The notes: generated by a model from the letters alone, not told the origin. A stretch of 64,000 nucleotides of DNA from Semisulcospira habei (GCA_036245525.1 BTPG01000005.1:123262799-123326798), one strand, 5' to 3'. Shown: positions 1 through 58,797, numbered from the stretch's first letter. Numbers and translations are program-made.

Positions 1-706
1 CACCTAATGAACTTTAACAGCAGTTTGGACAGGCAGCAACAGAACATGTATGCGTAATCGCACTTATTTATTCTGTGTAGCCGATAGTGTTTCAAACTAT
101 TTTTAGCTGTTTCTCATATTGATAGCACTGTATTTATAGAAAGGAGTGGAGTCATTGTCAGGTTACTTGATATTAAGACGACTGACGTGTGCTGAACTGG
201 ATTCTCCTGTGTCCAAATGAACCATAACTAGACCTGTCTGTAGCATTTCGTAACCATTTGTTACAGAAGTGTATCTTTGAACAGTTACGGCGGTAGACAA
301 AGGTATAGTTCTATAAATTTATGAAGCCATATGACTAAGTGCCAAAAGGTGGGACACAGAAGGGGTGCTGATATGATTTCCAATAAAATCATGTATCATT
401 TAATTCTGAAAACTGAATTATTGTTTTATCTGTGTGAATGTGTGAATACTATAAATACTTTCAAGCAGTAATTTCGAGTATTTTGAGCAATATTGTCCTA
501 AATGTGTGATATTCAGCCAGAAATCATGGCGCCCAAAATGGACACTTAGCAGTCTGCTTCAGATGATGGGCATGTACTCAGTCTCAGTGCAACAAAGACG
601 CTTGAAATCTAGCAAGTAGATTAATAAGACATTATTCTACGCTCATAGGTTTGTCATATCAATCAATGTTTCTGAATCCGTGCGAATATGGTCGTTGAAT
701 TTTACC

Positions 707-1884
707 GTGTCGTACGTCAAACGTGTTGTAAGACCATCCCCGAAACTTTGTCTTTGTTTACCATCCGAACGAGTTGCGTTAGAGATTATCCAAAAACGCC
801 ACTGTATACTCTGGGAATAACTATTCATTGACATTCATTTCCAATGTTTGAGCTCAACGTTATCACGTGTAAAACTGCGATCTATTCAATCGCCAAAAAT
901 TGTTGTAATGTTTGACGTCACGACACCAAGCCAAATATTTCCTTTCACAAGCATTTTTTTTTTCCCAACGTGTCTGTGGGTCACTTCCGGTACACGTGGT
1001 GTTTCCTCTTGACCGACTTCGCGGGATTCATTCCTTTGTTGACGAACAGCAAGGATCGAAATGTATGTTGTAAGACTTTAACTTCTTTGACGTATGACAC
1101 TGTTTTGACGAACGACACTAATATCTGAAGCTTTTTGTGTAAAATTATGTAAACAAGCATTGGTTGTTTGTTTTCATTAGATCTTTTGGGTAGAATGCAT
1201 TTAGGAAAATCGATTTACCACAACTTGGAAATACATAGTTACGTTAGAGTGACAAAATGGCGGTGTTACTTTAGTACAACAGAGGCGGCATGTGTAGAAA
1301 TGTTGACGTATGACCCGATGATTGTTGTAAATTTGACGCTCGACATTATAGATGGCTGTTGCAGTCTCTCTGAGCTGTGCTAGTGAAATTTTCTTGCAAG
1401 AAGAGAATGTTGCAAGTTGCAAGTTTAGCTCAGCTTGCCAAAATGCTCGTGCTTTGATTTGATTCCTTTTTTTTTTTTTGCCAGGACCTTTTACAGCATG
1501 TTTATGGTCCAGTCAGTGTCAAACGTCAACATTACAACATCAGCAGGAAATGCACTATTTTGTAAATATTAATGAATCTCTGTTTGCAAATACCAATACA
1601 CCTGGTCTTGTTTTGTTTGTATGGATGTGGTACGATGTTATTTTACGAATAAAAAGTTAAAATAGACTTGCAGACAAATTGTAAACAATTTAGTCGGTGT
1701 CGTGTGTCAAACCTTACAACACTGAATATGCAATAAAGTATTTTAGAATGTGAACATCACAACAAAATATGATTATAATGTAGATGCAGGCCAGTCTTTA
1801 AAGGAAAAAATGTTTTGGTGCCAACATCCCTTGAATTGTCTACTTGATCAACTATTTGTGTTGTAATGTTTGACACGCGACATG
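707..1884. repeat. Cluster of dispersed ~24-nt motif in both orientations
   Basis: A motif close to TTGTAATGTTTGACGTACG followed by ACAC recurs at 902..926, 1067..1118 (interrupted), 1299..1315, 1323..1347 and 1859..1884. Its reverse complement occurs at 707..730, 1515..1538 and 1697..1722. The core TTTGACGT/ACGTCAAA is the best conserved part. The copies are spaced 100-300 bp apart with no similarity visible between them. Confidence 0.6.
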
Positions 1885-2135
1885 ACAGGCATTTTACCAT
1901 TTAAACTACAATATCTCACAAACCAAACCTTCAATTATCTTTTCCTATTGCAGAATCTTGCTTGGTATTGAAAGATATCTGATGGTAAAAAAGACAACTC
2001 TGTGAGACAAACTTGAATTATTTACCCCTTTGTCCCAAATCAGGAGACCACCTTTTGGCACTTAGTCATATATGCATGTATTTAAATATACCTGTCATCA
2101 CTATCATGATCGTCAGCTCATTCATACCTTACAAA

Positions 2136-2310
2136 TTACAGCAGGAGATGGATGAGAGAGAAACGACAGCAAGAGATGGATGGACCATGATTCCGACAGC
2201 TCAAGGGTACCACCAGGTTAGGTTGGCGCCTCCAGTGTGCCAAGCTAATCTGGTGTTTCCCTTAAACTTTCATGGTTCATAAACTTTTATGGACAATCCA
2301 TCTCCAACAA
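2136..2310. repeat. Degenerate H1 hairpin element
   Basis: Diverged copy of the H1 foldback family: GGATGGACCATGATTCC and TCAAGGGTACCACCAGGTTAG pair imperfectly with the right arm CTAATCTGG...TCATGG. A short duplication of the gagatggatg part precedes it. Confidence 0.5.
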
Positions 2311-2470
2311 TCTGTGCATTTTAATCAGAGGGTCCCTCCCCCCACATATATGGAAGAAATAATCATCTGTTGGTGTATTTGATGTTGCAGTGAGGAGATA
2401 GCCTTCTATCAAGGACAGAAAAGAGAGCAGAAAATCATTCTTGCCACATTTACAAAGCTGGTCAGTATAA

Positions 2471-2562
2471 TTAACCCTTTGTCTGTCAATAGTTGTTTTT
2501 GTTGCAGTAATTCCTGCAGGAATCATTGTAGCAAAAACTGCTACCGACAGCCAGAGGGATAA
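2471..2562. repeat. H3 hairpin element
   Basis: TTAACCCTTTGTCTGTC at the left; arms meet at the central ATTCCTGCAGGAAT palindrome and end GACAGCCAGAGGGATAA. The right TTAA has mutated. Confidence 0.75.
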
Positions 2563-2714
2563 CGTCATCTATGTTTGTGACAATGTTTGCGTGTCTCTGT
2601 ATAAGGAAGAATGTGGGGGGAGTTTGTGGTTTGTGCATGTGCATAGTGGAAAGGAGGATGATGTCTGTGCATCTAACCATATGGAAATAAAAGGAGAGGG
2701 GGGATGTGAGTTGT

Positions 2715-2937
2715 TTAACCCATTTATCTCCAACGCCCCACAGCAGGAAACGAATCGACCATGATAATTCAAGGGTAGTGCCAGATTAGCTTGGCGCCTT
2801 ATAGTGCCAAGCCAATCTGGCCCTACCCTTGAATTGTCATGGTCGATCCATCTCCTGCGACTGCTACATAGGTATTAGTTGACACCTCCAAAATTTTGGA
2901 ATGAGCCTGTAGGGTTAATTGGGTTAAATAGGAATTA
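2715..2937. repeat. H1 hairpin element
   Basis: Starts TTAACCCATTTATCTCC and ends AATTGGGTTAA. The core inverted repeat is TTCAAGGGTAGTGCCAGATT / AATCTGGCCCTACCCTTGAA with about 12 nt between the arms. A non-palindromic tail with the family box CACCTCCAAAATTTTGG follows. Confidence 0.85.
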
Positions 2938-2944
2938 TATGCAT

Positions 2945-3124
2945 TTTGACCCGTTTCCTGCCAGTGGATGCAGATTATGCTTCTGAAATCTTCGTTAACG
3001 AAACGCCCAAGAACTTGACTCGTCGATGAAACGTGGATAAGATGTGGGGTCAGCAAGAGGCATAGATCCACATAAGCCCTTGCAGCCATGGGAAGATCTA
3101 TGCCTCTTGTATAATTTGAGTTAA
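2945..3124. repeat. H2 hairpin element
   Basis: The inner hairpin AAGAGGCATAGATCC / GGAAGATCTATGCCTCTT lies at 3054..3110. The left end carries the reverse of the family tail, with CTGCCAGTGGATGCAG. Ends TTGAC / GAGTTAA. Confidence 0.6.
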
Positions 3125-3547
3125 TAATAATAATAATAATTACGGTATTTATAATGCGCTTATCTTATAATAATTATAACTCTAAGCGCACACTCACAAC
3201 TCGCGCACGCATGCGCACGCTTTAGACAATGACTCACGTACCACAAACAGTGAAATACATTACGACGGTCAGCTTGGGGTGGGGAGTGCGGTGATATAGT
3301 GCTAAAACTGTTGAAAGAGGTGAGTTTTGAGGGCGGACTGGAAGGAGGAGAGAGAGTGTTTCTGACGGAGAGAGAGTGGGAGAGTGTTCCAGATGGATGG
3401 ACCGTAGACGGAGAAGGAGCGGGGACCGAAAGTGTTAAGTTTGGTGCGATTGATGTGGAGGCGGAGAGGGTCGGAGGCAGAGCGGAGGGAGCGGGAAGGT
3501 GTGTAGGGGTGAAGTAAGTTGGAGAGATATGCAGGAGCGCAGTTGTT
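3121..3547 (-). pseudogene. LINE 3' end: C-terminus of a non-LTR reverse transcriptase ORF
   Basis: Read on the minus strand, 3547 to about 3302 encodes APAYLSNLLHPYTPSRSLRS, then a block with FGPRSFSVYGPSIWNTLP and SSFQSALKTHLF. This is the typical C-terminus of CR1/L2-like LINE ORF2 proteins. Past the stop comes a short 3' UTR with CGCTTATC and a (TTA)n tail at 3121..3140, which marks the 3' terminus. Everything upstream of this segment of the RT is missing, as in a 5'-truncated insertion. Confidence 0.75.
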
Positions 3548-3862
3548 CAGGGATTTGTTCTGCTTGTTATGTTCTGGCAGCCAAGAGGTTAAATTATATT
3601 TCACCTTGGGTCCTGGACATAAAATATTATCTAACCAGTAAACCACCAGTGGCTAAAAAATATGTCTCGACCCAAACCATCGAAGACTCGTGATCGCCAC
3701 TGGCTTATCAGCTTTATGGGTATAATGAGTTCGGCAAGAAGCGTACAGGCAAAGTTAAACCGGTACTTTAAAAAAAAAATGTATTTCCACATATAAATTA
3801 CCCTAAGCCATATGACCTGTCTACTGGCAGTGAAGGGATTAAAAAAATCACCTCCACAGCTT

Positions 3863-3910
3863 TTAACTCTTTTGAGATGTCCCCCACCTGGGGGACTTGG
3901 GTGGGGTTAA
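3863..3910. repeat. Short TTAA-bounded palindrome
   Basis: 48 bp, TTAACTCTTTTGAGATGTCC at the left, CCCCACCTGGGGG in the centre and GTGGGGTTAA at the right. It uses the same boundary frame as the larger hairpin families. Confidence 0.5.
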
Positions 3911-4218
3911 CTACTGTTTAGTTCCCAGGGTCACCCTGGTCAGCCCCACAGGGTGGGTTTTCCCCTCTGTTCTGGGGCATGTTTTTCTGTCTACCCTTGG
4001 TCCATTCACCTGTATTTTCCTTTTTTAAACTCCTTGCTGTCTGCGCAGCCTGTAGCTCTTGATATCGGATGTGTGTTGCTAAATGGTCTTAGGTTTATTT
4101 AGCGTATTAGACCTGCTGGCGACATACATTCAATATTCTGTTTAAGTTTTTTTGTACAAGCAGTGCAGGCACATCCTGAGAATGTCTTGTTGCTGTCGGG
4201 ACGTTAAGCAATGACCAA

Positions 4219-4297
4219 CCATCTTTCGAGATGTGCCGCATCCGGATTTGCGGCTTTATGCCGCGAATCCAGATGCGGCATGTCTCGAAAGAGTTAA
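4219..4297. repeat. H4 hairpin element
   Basis: Arms CTTTCGAGATGTGCCGCATC / GATGCGGCATGTCTCGAAAG around TGCGGCTTTATGCCGCGA. The right TTAA (4294..4297) is shared with the next element. Confidence 0.8.
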
Positions 4298-4510
4298 CCC
4301 CTTCACCACCTTTAGTTACAGATTGTGTTTTTGAAATCGTAAATTCATGGTCAAAGGTCACCAGCTGGCAGTCAATTGAATAGGGACACAAAATTTGTTT
4401 CAGCATGAGGCATAGATCCTCATGAGCCCCTGCATTTGCAAGGGCTCATGAGGATCTATACATCTTGCTGTTGGGTAGTGTTCCATTTTTCTCAGCAGTG
4501 AAAGGATTAA
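4294..4510. repeat. H2 hairpin element
   Basis: TTAACCCCTTCACC at the left and GCAGTGAAAGGATTAA at the right. The inner hairpin GATCCTCATGAGCCC / GGGCTCATGAGGATC lies at about 4408..4468. It shares a TTAA with the H4 element on the left and the H1 element on the right. Confidence 0.85.
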
Positions 4511-4661
4511 CTCATTCAGCCCGGCGCACATATTTCTCAAATTTTGGGGGCATCATCTAACGACTATGCACCTGACAGGTGCCAAGCTAATCTGGTTCTA
4601 CCCTTGAATTATCATGGTCGACCCATCTTCTGCTGTAGTGCGTTAGGGTTGAATGGGTTAA
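4507..4661. repeat. H1 hairpin element, partial
   Basis: Starts TTAACTCATTCAGCCCGGCG and ends GAATGGGTTAA. Only the right arm CTAATCTGG...CCCTTGAATTATCATGG remains; the left arm is deleted. Confidence 0.75.
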
Positions 4662-4789
4662 ACAGTACAGTAATTGGACAACACCACTATTTTAGTGGGT
4701 TTGAAGGAATCATTTTGAATAGCCATGCTGGTCATAAGAATATTCTGTGACAGTGTCTGGTAATCACTAAAATGATGTATGAGATTCTG

Positions 4790-4860
4790 TTAACCCATTG
4801 GCTGTTGGTAGCGCATTTTACTGAATCAACAAAAGGCGCTACTGAGAGCCAAACAGTTAA
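4790..4860. repeat. H3 hairpin element, short
   Basis: TTAACCCATTGGCTGTTGGT ... AGCCAAACAGTTAA, 71 bp, 66 nt upstream of ABCD3 exon a. Confidence 0.7.
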
Positions 4861-4926
4861 ATGGTGTTGCTATGTGTGAATTGAGATTTACAATGTAGTT
4901 TACATCTCCGGCACTTTCATATGCAG

Positions 4927-53124
<48,198 letters not shown>

Positions 53125-53489
53125 TGGTTTCCACATCCATAGTATCACACAGTTGTTTTTTTTTAAATAACGTTCTTTTTTTTTTTGTTGCATCGACTTC
53201 AGGAGGATTGAAACAGCTCAAACTATGTCTGATTAGTTGAACTTCTCAGGTTTACTTAAAATTTGAGCTGTCTCTGTTCATCTTATGTGACTTGTGCATT
53301 GTTGTTTAAGGATGCCTCCATTTGTTTGAACTTAGAGCCCATGTGCATGTAATTTGTTACGGCCAAAACATGTTAATTACCAGTATCCACATCCATTGCG
53401 TATGTAGGGGAACAAACATAACATCATCAGTTCTACTGTGAGCAGTTACAAGCTATAGATGTTCCTGCTTGCCAGTCCAGATAATTGGT

Positions 53490-53578
53490 GTGTAACACTT
53501 TGCCTACGACTGTCAGGAGAATCTCACACCAGATAAGCTGGTGTCAGATTCTCCCAACAGTCATAGGCAATGTGTTAA
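53490..53578. repeat. H7 hairpin
   Basis: TAACACTTTGCCTACGACTG ... CAGTCATAGGCAATGTGTTAA with ACACCAGATAAGCTGGTGT at the centre. It shares TTAA with the H4 element at 53575. Confidence 0.8.
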
Positions 53579-53654
53579 CTCATTGGAAACGTGCCGCCTC
53601 CGGATATGCGGCTTATGCCGCACATCCGGAGGCAGCACATCTTGAATGAGTTAA
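53575..53654. repeat. H4 hairpin element
   Basis: TTAACTCATTGGAAACGTG ... CATCTTGAATGAGTTAA with GCCTCCGGATATGCGGC / GCCGCACATCCGGAGGC arms. Confidence 0.85.
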
Positions 53655-53989
53655 TTGACTTCATTTAGGTGGTTTTCACTGCCATCACAACAAAAATCTC
53701 ATGTGAATAATGAAAAGAATTGGTTAGGTTGCTCTCGTCATGTGTACAGAAAAGAGTACCCCTACCATCAAGATGGCTCACAAAAATGTGAACTTCACTC
53801 GGCTGCATTTTCAGATTTGCAATGTCATCACAAGGGGAGCAACTGAGCATAGGAAAGACAGTAGTTGGGCTTACTTCCCCTAGACTTCTTTCTGTTTTTT
53901 TTTTTTTTTATGCGAATGGTGATAATGTTACCGAAAAAATCTATGAATTTTGAAAGTAAAATGTTTGCATATGCAGACCTTGAACTTGT

Positions 53990-54061
53990 TCAGGACGTGA
54001 CACATACGGATACGCAGCTGTTCGCAGCACATCCATATGTGGCATGTCTGAAATGGGTTAA
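53990..54061. repeat. H4-like hairpin, diverged
   Basis: GTTCAGGACGTGACACATAC ... GTGGCATGTCTGAAATGGGTTAA with an imperfect stem. Confidence 0.5.
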
Positions 54062-54137
54062 CTAGAGAGAGTTAATCCTTATCTCCTAATTTGTACATAG
54101 TACACCACTTGTCTTTGGAAATGAAAGAAATGCTGGC

Positions 54138-54207
54138 ATAACCCAGTTGTGCATGCAGCCACCAGTTCTCTAAACAGTTCGAGAGGCTGTAGGCAGGAAA
54201 GTGTTAA
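54138..54207. repeat. H6 hairpin, diverged
   Basis: ATAACCCAGTTGTGCATGCA ... GGCAGGAAAGTGTTAA. Confidence 0.5.
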
Positions 54208-54319
54208 ATGGGAAACTATTTTTATGTGCCAGAGACAAAATGTGAATTGTACTCTCAAGTCTGTCACACTCCACATCTGCTTTGTTTGAAAAGGGTATGA
54301 GGCAACATTTAGCTCTAGA

Positions 54320-54418
54320 TTAACCATTTGGCTGTCGGTGGTACCTTTGTTTTTTTAGGAGGCGATTCCTCTCTCAGATAACCTCAACAGACAGGGCCAC
54401 AGACAGCCAGAGGGTTAA
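54320..54418. repeat. H3 hairpin element
   Basis: TTAACCATTTGGCTGTCGG ... AGACAGCCAGAGGGTTAA; right TTAA shared with the next H2. Confidence 0.75.
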
Positions 54419-54611
54419 CCCCTTCACTGCCAGAACAGCACGCAGTTGCACGAGGTACAGGCACGAGTGAGCCCTTTCACTTGTGTCTCTGCAGTAAAAT
54501 CGGTGCTTCTTGCTGGCCCCAAGACCAGCGTTCCTTGTGAGGGGGGATGAGGGTTCAGTGTATGATATTTTCTGAGACGTAGTTCTTTGCCACTGGCAGT
54601 CAAGAAGTTAA
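54415..54611. repeat. H2 hairpin element
   Basis: TTAACCCCTTCACTGCC ... CACTGGCAGTCAAGAAGTTAA. The inner hairpin is largely lost. Right TTAA shared with the following element. Confidence 0.7.
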
Positions 54612-54744
54612 CCTCTTCCACGTCGGACACTGGATATGTTGTCTCTAAAACCATTGTGGATGAAATGCTGTCTGCCTGTAGCGTACAAATGTGAAGGGGG
54701 CCAGCAAGAGACATAGGTCCTCATGAGCCCCCCCCCGCACTTGC

Positions 54745-55549
54745 AGACCTGCCAACCACTATGCTTTCGCCGTATTTTCCTACACCAACGTTTCCAATAC
54801 TATGCTACTATGGTCATTGATGAAATTCTACGCTGAAGAAAAAAATAAACCCCCCAAATTTTTTTGTTGTTGTTTTCGGTTTGTAGTTGGTAAGAACATG
54901 TGGTTAGGGCCAATGAGAATGAGCGCAGCGAACTTCCGGGTTTCCCAGCGGTCATCATTTTATTCAGAAAATGCGTCAGATAAACGACGGTCTGAACCAT
55001 GCTGAAAAGAAAGGAGCCGGAATCGATGTGTAAAGATGTCTTTGACATTGCACACTATATCATGCAATGGCCTGTTTATCGGCCAGCCGTACACACTGGA
55101 GCGACACAAGTGAGTGAATTTTTATGTCTAGTTCATGTGTGTTTCGAGGACGCGGTTTTGCTTTGAATTGCCGATACTCGTCATCGCCAGCAGACCAAAC
55201 CGTGGAGGTTAAAATTGAGTGTAGCGATCTGCTGCACGTTTCTCGATCTCCGTTTAATCCTATTCCCCTTATTCCCCCCCCCCCCCCCCCCCCACCCCCC
55301 ACCTGTTTGATTTCCCGGCGCCCAGAAGTAAGCGAGGTGCACCGCCACCCCCTCCCCCCCCCCCCCCCCCCCCCCTCCGTTTGAATTTTCGGCGCCCAGA
55401 AGTAAGGAAGGTCCGCCGCCTGCCCCCCACCCCCCCCCCCTCCCCCTGTTTGATTTTTCGGCCCTCGCGGAAACTACTCTTGACTCTCCAAAACTACTAC
55501 CACTTGTCCCAAATAGTACTCCCATAGCCATGTAGGGGTTGGCAGGTCT
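54745..55549. mobile_element. 805-bp DNA transposon with exact 8-bp target duplication
   Basis: TIR AGACCTGCCAACC at both ends, flanked by GCACTTGC (54737..54744 and 55550..55557). An 8-bp duplication suggests a hAT-type transposase supplied in trans. The right half is a poly-C-rich minisatellite. No coding sequence. Confidence 0.8.
55274..55460 (+). repeat. Poly-C minisatellite, ~80-bp unit, 2.5 copies
   Basis: Units of a C run, then GTTTGATTTYCSGGCGCCCA, GAAGTAAGNRAGGT and CCGCC. C runs at 55274..55293 and 55354..55375. Related to 7489..7595. Confidence 0.75.
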
Positions 55550-55676
55550 GCACTTGCGGGGGGGCTCATGAGGATCTATGTCTCTTGCATTTGGGAGTTA
55601 CTTGTTGTGCTCTGGCATGGCAGTGAAGAAGTTAGTCTCTTTATCATCTCATGATGTACGTGCTGTGATGTGATGC

Positions 55677-55682
55677 AATAAA
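55677..55682 (+). promoter_or_regulatory. Candidate polyadenylation signal AATAAA
   Basis: Canonical hexamer in non-repeat sequence 2.55 kb after the ABCD3 stop, followed by a T/G-rich stretch. No transcript evidence is available. Confidence 0.35.
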
Positions 55683-55705
55683 TATACTTTTGAATATGCA
55701 TGTGT

Positions 55706-56375
55706 CCACAGGTCGCTCATTCTGTGTACATGCAGGTTTTTTTTTTTTTTTTTTGGGGGGGGGTTTGTTTGTTTTTTTAAACTTCAATAATTGCCATTGA
55801 GGAAGGCAGTGATTTTGTAGAAAACTTAAGTGTTAATTGTTATATTTTTGATAATCAGATAAAATAATGCTTCCATACACAATTTTGTGAACATTTATGT
55901 TTTGTTTAATATTCGTGGCCCACTTAAATGTCAATGCGGACTTTAACCTCTTTGCACACACAACCACTGGTAAAACTAAAAGGGGTTATCGTGAATTTGA
56001 AGTCAGTGGAGATATTTTTATCACGTTTAACCCTTTGGTTGTTGGTAGCTTCTGTTAGCCAACGAGTTAAATGCAGCAAATCATTTGCAAGCACTGTACT
56101 GCTGAGAATAGATTGTTTGTTTGAAAATGTTTTGCTGCAAGATGCTTTATCGATCAAACATCAAGTTTATTTTGCTTTTGGATAGTTTTGTTCAGCGTTT
56201 TGTTGACTTGTAAATGATGTTAAATTTAATACGTGCATATTTAATGGGGCTTGTATGAGATCTACATTTGTACAGTAAACCGTAATGAAAACAAAACCTA
56301 TACAGCTAGTGATCGTCACTGTTGCCACAACAGGTAATGCTGTTTTACATGTGAATGCTGAGGAAGTAGGATGTA
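55706..56375. other. Intergenic or distal UTR sequence, nothing assigned
   Basis: A T-rich run at 55737..55754 and AT-rich sequence. The fragments TTTGCACACACAACCACTGG and TTAACCCTTTGGTTGTTGG recall H6 and H3 left ends without partners. Confidence 0.5.
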
Positions 56376-56521
56376 TACTGATGACCGAAAGAAATGTGAC
56401 ATTTTTGGAATCATCGAAAACACTAAAGTGTTCAATGATTCCTAAAATGTCACATTTCCTTTGCTTGTACTTCAGTGTTTCAGATGATTTCAGCAATGTT
56501 TTATTTCTTTTGCTGTCAGTA
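56376..56521. repeat. H5 mariner-like foldback element
   Basis: TATACTGATGACCGAAAGAA ... TTCTTTTGCTGTCAGTATA with the hairpin core GGAATCATCGAAAACACTAA / GTGTTCAATGATTCC. Confidence 0.7.
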
Positions 56522-56883
56522 TATATCTATGGGTGCATATGCATACATCTGAAAAGAGTGCCTGAATCGTGACTCATATTTTGCGTTTGGGAAAAAAAAA
56601 TCCTCCTGTCATATACGTATGGATTATAAAACATTGAACAAAAAAAGATCGTGTTTATAGATTGGTCCTTTCCTACCCAATTTATTCTTTTAAATTTCTC
56701 ATTTGTTGCTTGAAACAAAAGCATTTGATATTTGTCCAGTGTATGGGACCTGAAGCTAACCTGTACTGGTTTTGTATGGGCATTACCATACTGGGATTTT
56801 GATTTTTTTCTGACATGTACAAACGTAATCCTTTGTGTAAGTGTGCCTTCCTGTGTCTGCATGGTGATGATGAAAGAAAACGT

Positions 56884-56930
56884 ACATCGTGTGCTTGCAA
56901 CCACCAGTACTGTAAACACTGACAGGTTAA
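56884..56930. repeat. H6 hairpin fragment
   Basis: CGTGTGCTTGCAACCACCAG then TACTGTAAACACTGACAGGTTAA; the right arm is short. Confidence 0.45.
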
Positions 56931-56937
56931 TTATCAT

Positions 56938-57135
56938 TTAACCTATTACATCCTGAGGCTGATTTTTTTTAAATGTGTTTATTGTCCTATGATGACCACA
57001 TTACAGATTAGGAGATAGCTCAAACATTTTAGTTCAAGGGTTTTGCCAGAATTGCTAAGCTATTCTGGCACCACCCTTAAACTATCACAGTCAAATTAAT
57101 GTCATGCAGTCGTGTATCAGGATGAAAAGGGTTAA
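56938..57135. repeat. H1b hairpin element
   Basis: TTAACCTATTACATCCTGAGG ... CAGGATGAAAAGGGTTAA; stem TAGTTCAAGGGTTTTGCC / GGCACCACCCTTAAACTA. Confidence 0.8.
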
Positions 57136-57605
57136 TGCCTGTTACAGGTATGCGGAGCAGACAGATAGTCACCTGGACAAGTCAGCCTCGTTGTATTACA
57201 GTACACGGGTTTGATAAAATCAAACTTCATTAGTTGGCATTCGTGTTAATGTCTTGCTAAACTTACGCAGGCATATGAAGAAAAAACACACAGTAAGCAA
57301 AAGGTTCTCTGGCCGACTGTGCGCCTGCCAGCATAGGCTTTAGTATACCGAAGGACTTTTTGCTGATTGGGTATCTATTTCGGAGCCAAAGACATGAACG
57401 CATTATATCCAGTTTCGCTATATACTGATGTGCATAATACTGAGGCTGACCTGTAGTTGGCAGTGAATGAGCTTTCAGCTATCCTGCAAAGTCAGGTCAG
57501 AGAGAGTTTTATTAGTGTCCTTGTAAGCAAGGAGAGTGCAAAATTGTAGTGCAGGCTGGCCGATCCCACTGAATATGCGATTTTTTTTCACGTGTGAACG
57601 ACACC
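57136..57605. other. No feature recognised
   Basis: Unique-looking sequence with no ORF or repeat family that I can support. Confidence 0.4.
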
Positions 57606-57609
57606 TATC

Positions 57610-57679
57610 GGCAAGAGATATAGATCCTCATCAGCCCCCGCAGTTGTGGGGTCTGATGAGGATCTATATCTCTTACTGA
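57610..57679. repeat. H2 hairpin
   Basis: GCAAGAGATATAGATCCTCA / TGAGGATCTATATCTCTT with CAGCCCCCGCAGTTGTGGGG loop region. Confidence 0.75.
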
Positions 57680-57950
57680 AACCACTTTATAGCCATGTTC
57701 CTTTGACAGCTGTGGATCTTCCACATTGAATTTACAATTATTTAAAAAACACAATCTGGGTTCACGCAGAGTAATTTTTCTTTTTCTGACAACTGTAGAG
57801 TTGTGCAATAGGGGGGTTGGGTGTGTGTGTGGGGGGGAGGGGGGGGGAGACATTTTCACAACGTTAACTCTTATTATTTGTCTTTTCCCCGATACATGAT
57901 TGTTTCACTTTTAAATTTGCAAAAGTTTGCATTTGCTCTTTCAGTTTTAA

Positions 57951-58024
57951 CCCCATCAACCCGTTTTTTGTGCATGTAGCCACCAGTTTTAACAATGCTG
58001 ATGGCTCCATGCACAAGGAGTTAA
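57951..58024. repeat. H6 hairpin
   Basis: CCCGTTTTTTGTGCATGTAG ... GGCTCCATGCACAAGGAGTTAA. Confidence 0.65.
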
Positions 58025-58080
58025 ACTTCATCACACTTTTCCACAGCTGGAGATGGTCATACATGTACTTAAAAACAAAT

Positions 58081-58150
58081 CTAACACTTTGGCTGTCGGT
58101 AGCACGTTTTGTCGAGGTGATTCCTGTAGGAATCACCTCCACTAAAAGTA
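58081..58150. repeat. H3 hairpin, right end lost
   Basis: CTAACACTTTGGCTGTCGG and the central GGTGATTCCTGTAGGAATCACC palindrome. Confidence 0.6.
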
Positions 58151-58186
58151 AATAGTGCCAATGTACACATCAGACAATAATAATCC

Positions 58187-58384
58187 TTAACGCATTGAGC
58201 CCGACGCACATATTTCCCAAATTTTGGAGGCGTCATCTAACGACTATGCACCTGTTGCAGGAGATGGATCGACCATGATAATTCAAGGGCAGTGCCAGAT
58301 TTGATAGGCGCCGACAGGCGCCAAGCTAATCTGGCACTACCCTTGAATTATCATGGTCGACCCATCTCCAGCTGAATGGGTTAA
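58187..58384. repeat. H1 hairpin element
   Basis: TTAACGCATTGAGCCCG ... AGCTGAATGGGTTAA. The stem GATCGACCATGATAATTCAA / TTGAATTATCATGGTCGA is intact. Its tail box is on the left, so it is inverted relative to the 2715 copy. Confidence 0.85.
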
Positions 58385-58797
58385 TGATACCCCGAAAGAC
58401 TCATTACATGGGCATACTTTTTTTTTTTTCATTTGTATTACTGCATTGCATGTGCAGTATGCTGTAATGTTCAGGATGGCACACCGACAAGATATAGATC
58501 AAGAAGTTTTTGTTGTTGTTCTTTGTTTTAGACTGATGAGTGTGTTGTCATGTTTGTGTTTGCTGTCCTGTTTTGATTTTCAGTACGGATAGTTTTGTGA
58601 CATGCTTTGTTACATGATTGCATAAAGTGATATAAGCCAGAATAATTGTAAATGAAAGAGTAAATAATTTCACAACCTGTTTTGTAAATTAGTTTTGTAA
58701 TTTTAAGTAAAGCAAATAATTGAAGTGTTGAGCAGTCAGTAAAGTGATGAGTTCTTTATGAATGCGCTCTTGCTTATTTATGTTTTATCTACACAGC

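Larger units (their letters stand above)
1..4926. other. ABCD3 intron (3' part), no exon recognised
   Basis: No segment here matches the preceding ABCD3 exon that should encode the EEIAFYNG block. It contains a cluster of short repeated motifs (707..1884), a LINE 3' end (3121..3547) and several hairpin elements. Bases 1..700 and about 1890..2130 show nothing I recognise. Confidence 0.6.
54608..55634. repeat. H2 hairpin element interrupted by an 805-bp transposon
   Basis: Left part 54608..54744 starts TTAACCTCTTCCACG and has AGCAAGAGACATAGGTCCTC. Right part 55550..55634 has CTCATGAGGATCTATGTCTC and ends GCAGTGAAGAAGTTAG. The break is at the hairpin loop. Confidence 0.75.
53125..55705 (+). other. 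Candidate ABCD3 3' UTR
   Basis: Sequence after the stop codon with no coding signal. Hairpins of families H7, H4, H6, H3 and H2 and an 805-bp transposon lie inside it. The right border is a guess based on the AATAAA at 55677..55682 followed by T/G-rich sequence. A nearer AATAAA (about 54844) lies inside the inserted transposon. Confidence 0.35.

Noticed and set aside
1168..1383. Possible exon in the upstream ABCD3 intron
   Set aside because: No similarity to any ABCD3 segment and it overlaps the repeated TTTGACGT motif cluster.
4294..4510. CRISPR-like or terminator-like palindromes
   Set aside because: The hairpins are dispersed, belong to several families and lack regular repeat-spacer structure. 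The locus is a spliced eukaryotic gene, so CRISPR and Rho-independent terminators do not apply.
56527..56937. 136-codon minus-strand open frame downstream of ABCD3
   Set aside because: No recognisable domain, AT-rich, and overlaps an H6 hairpin fragment; no support as a gene.
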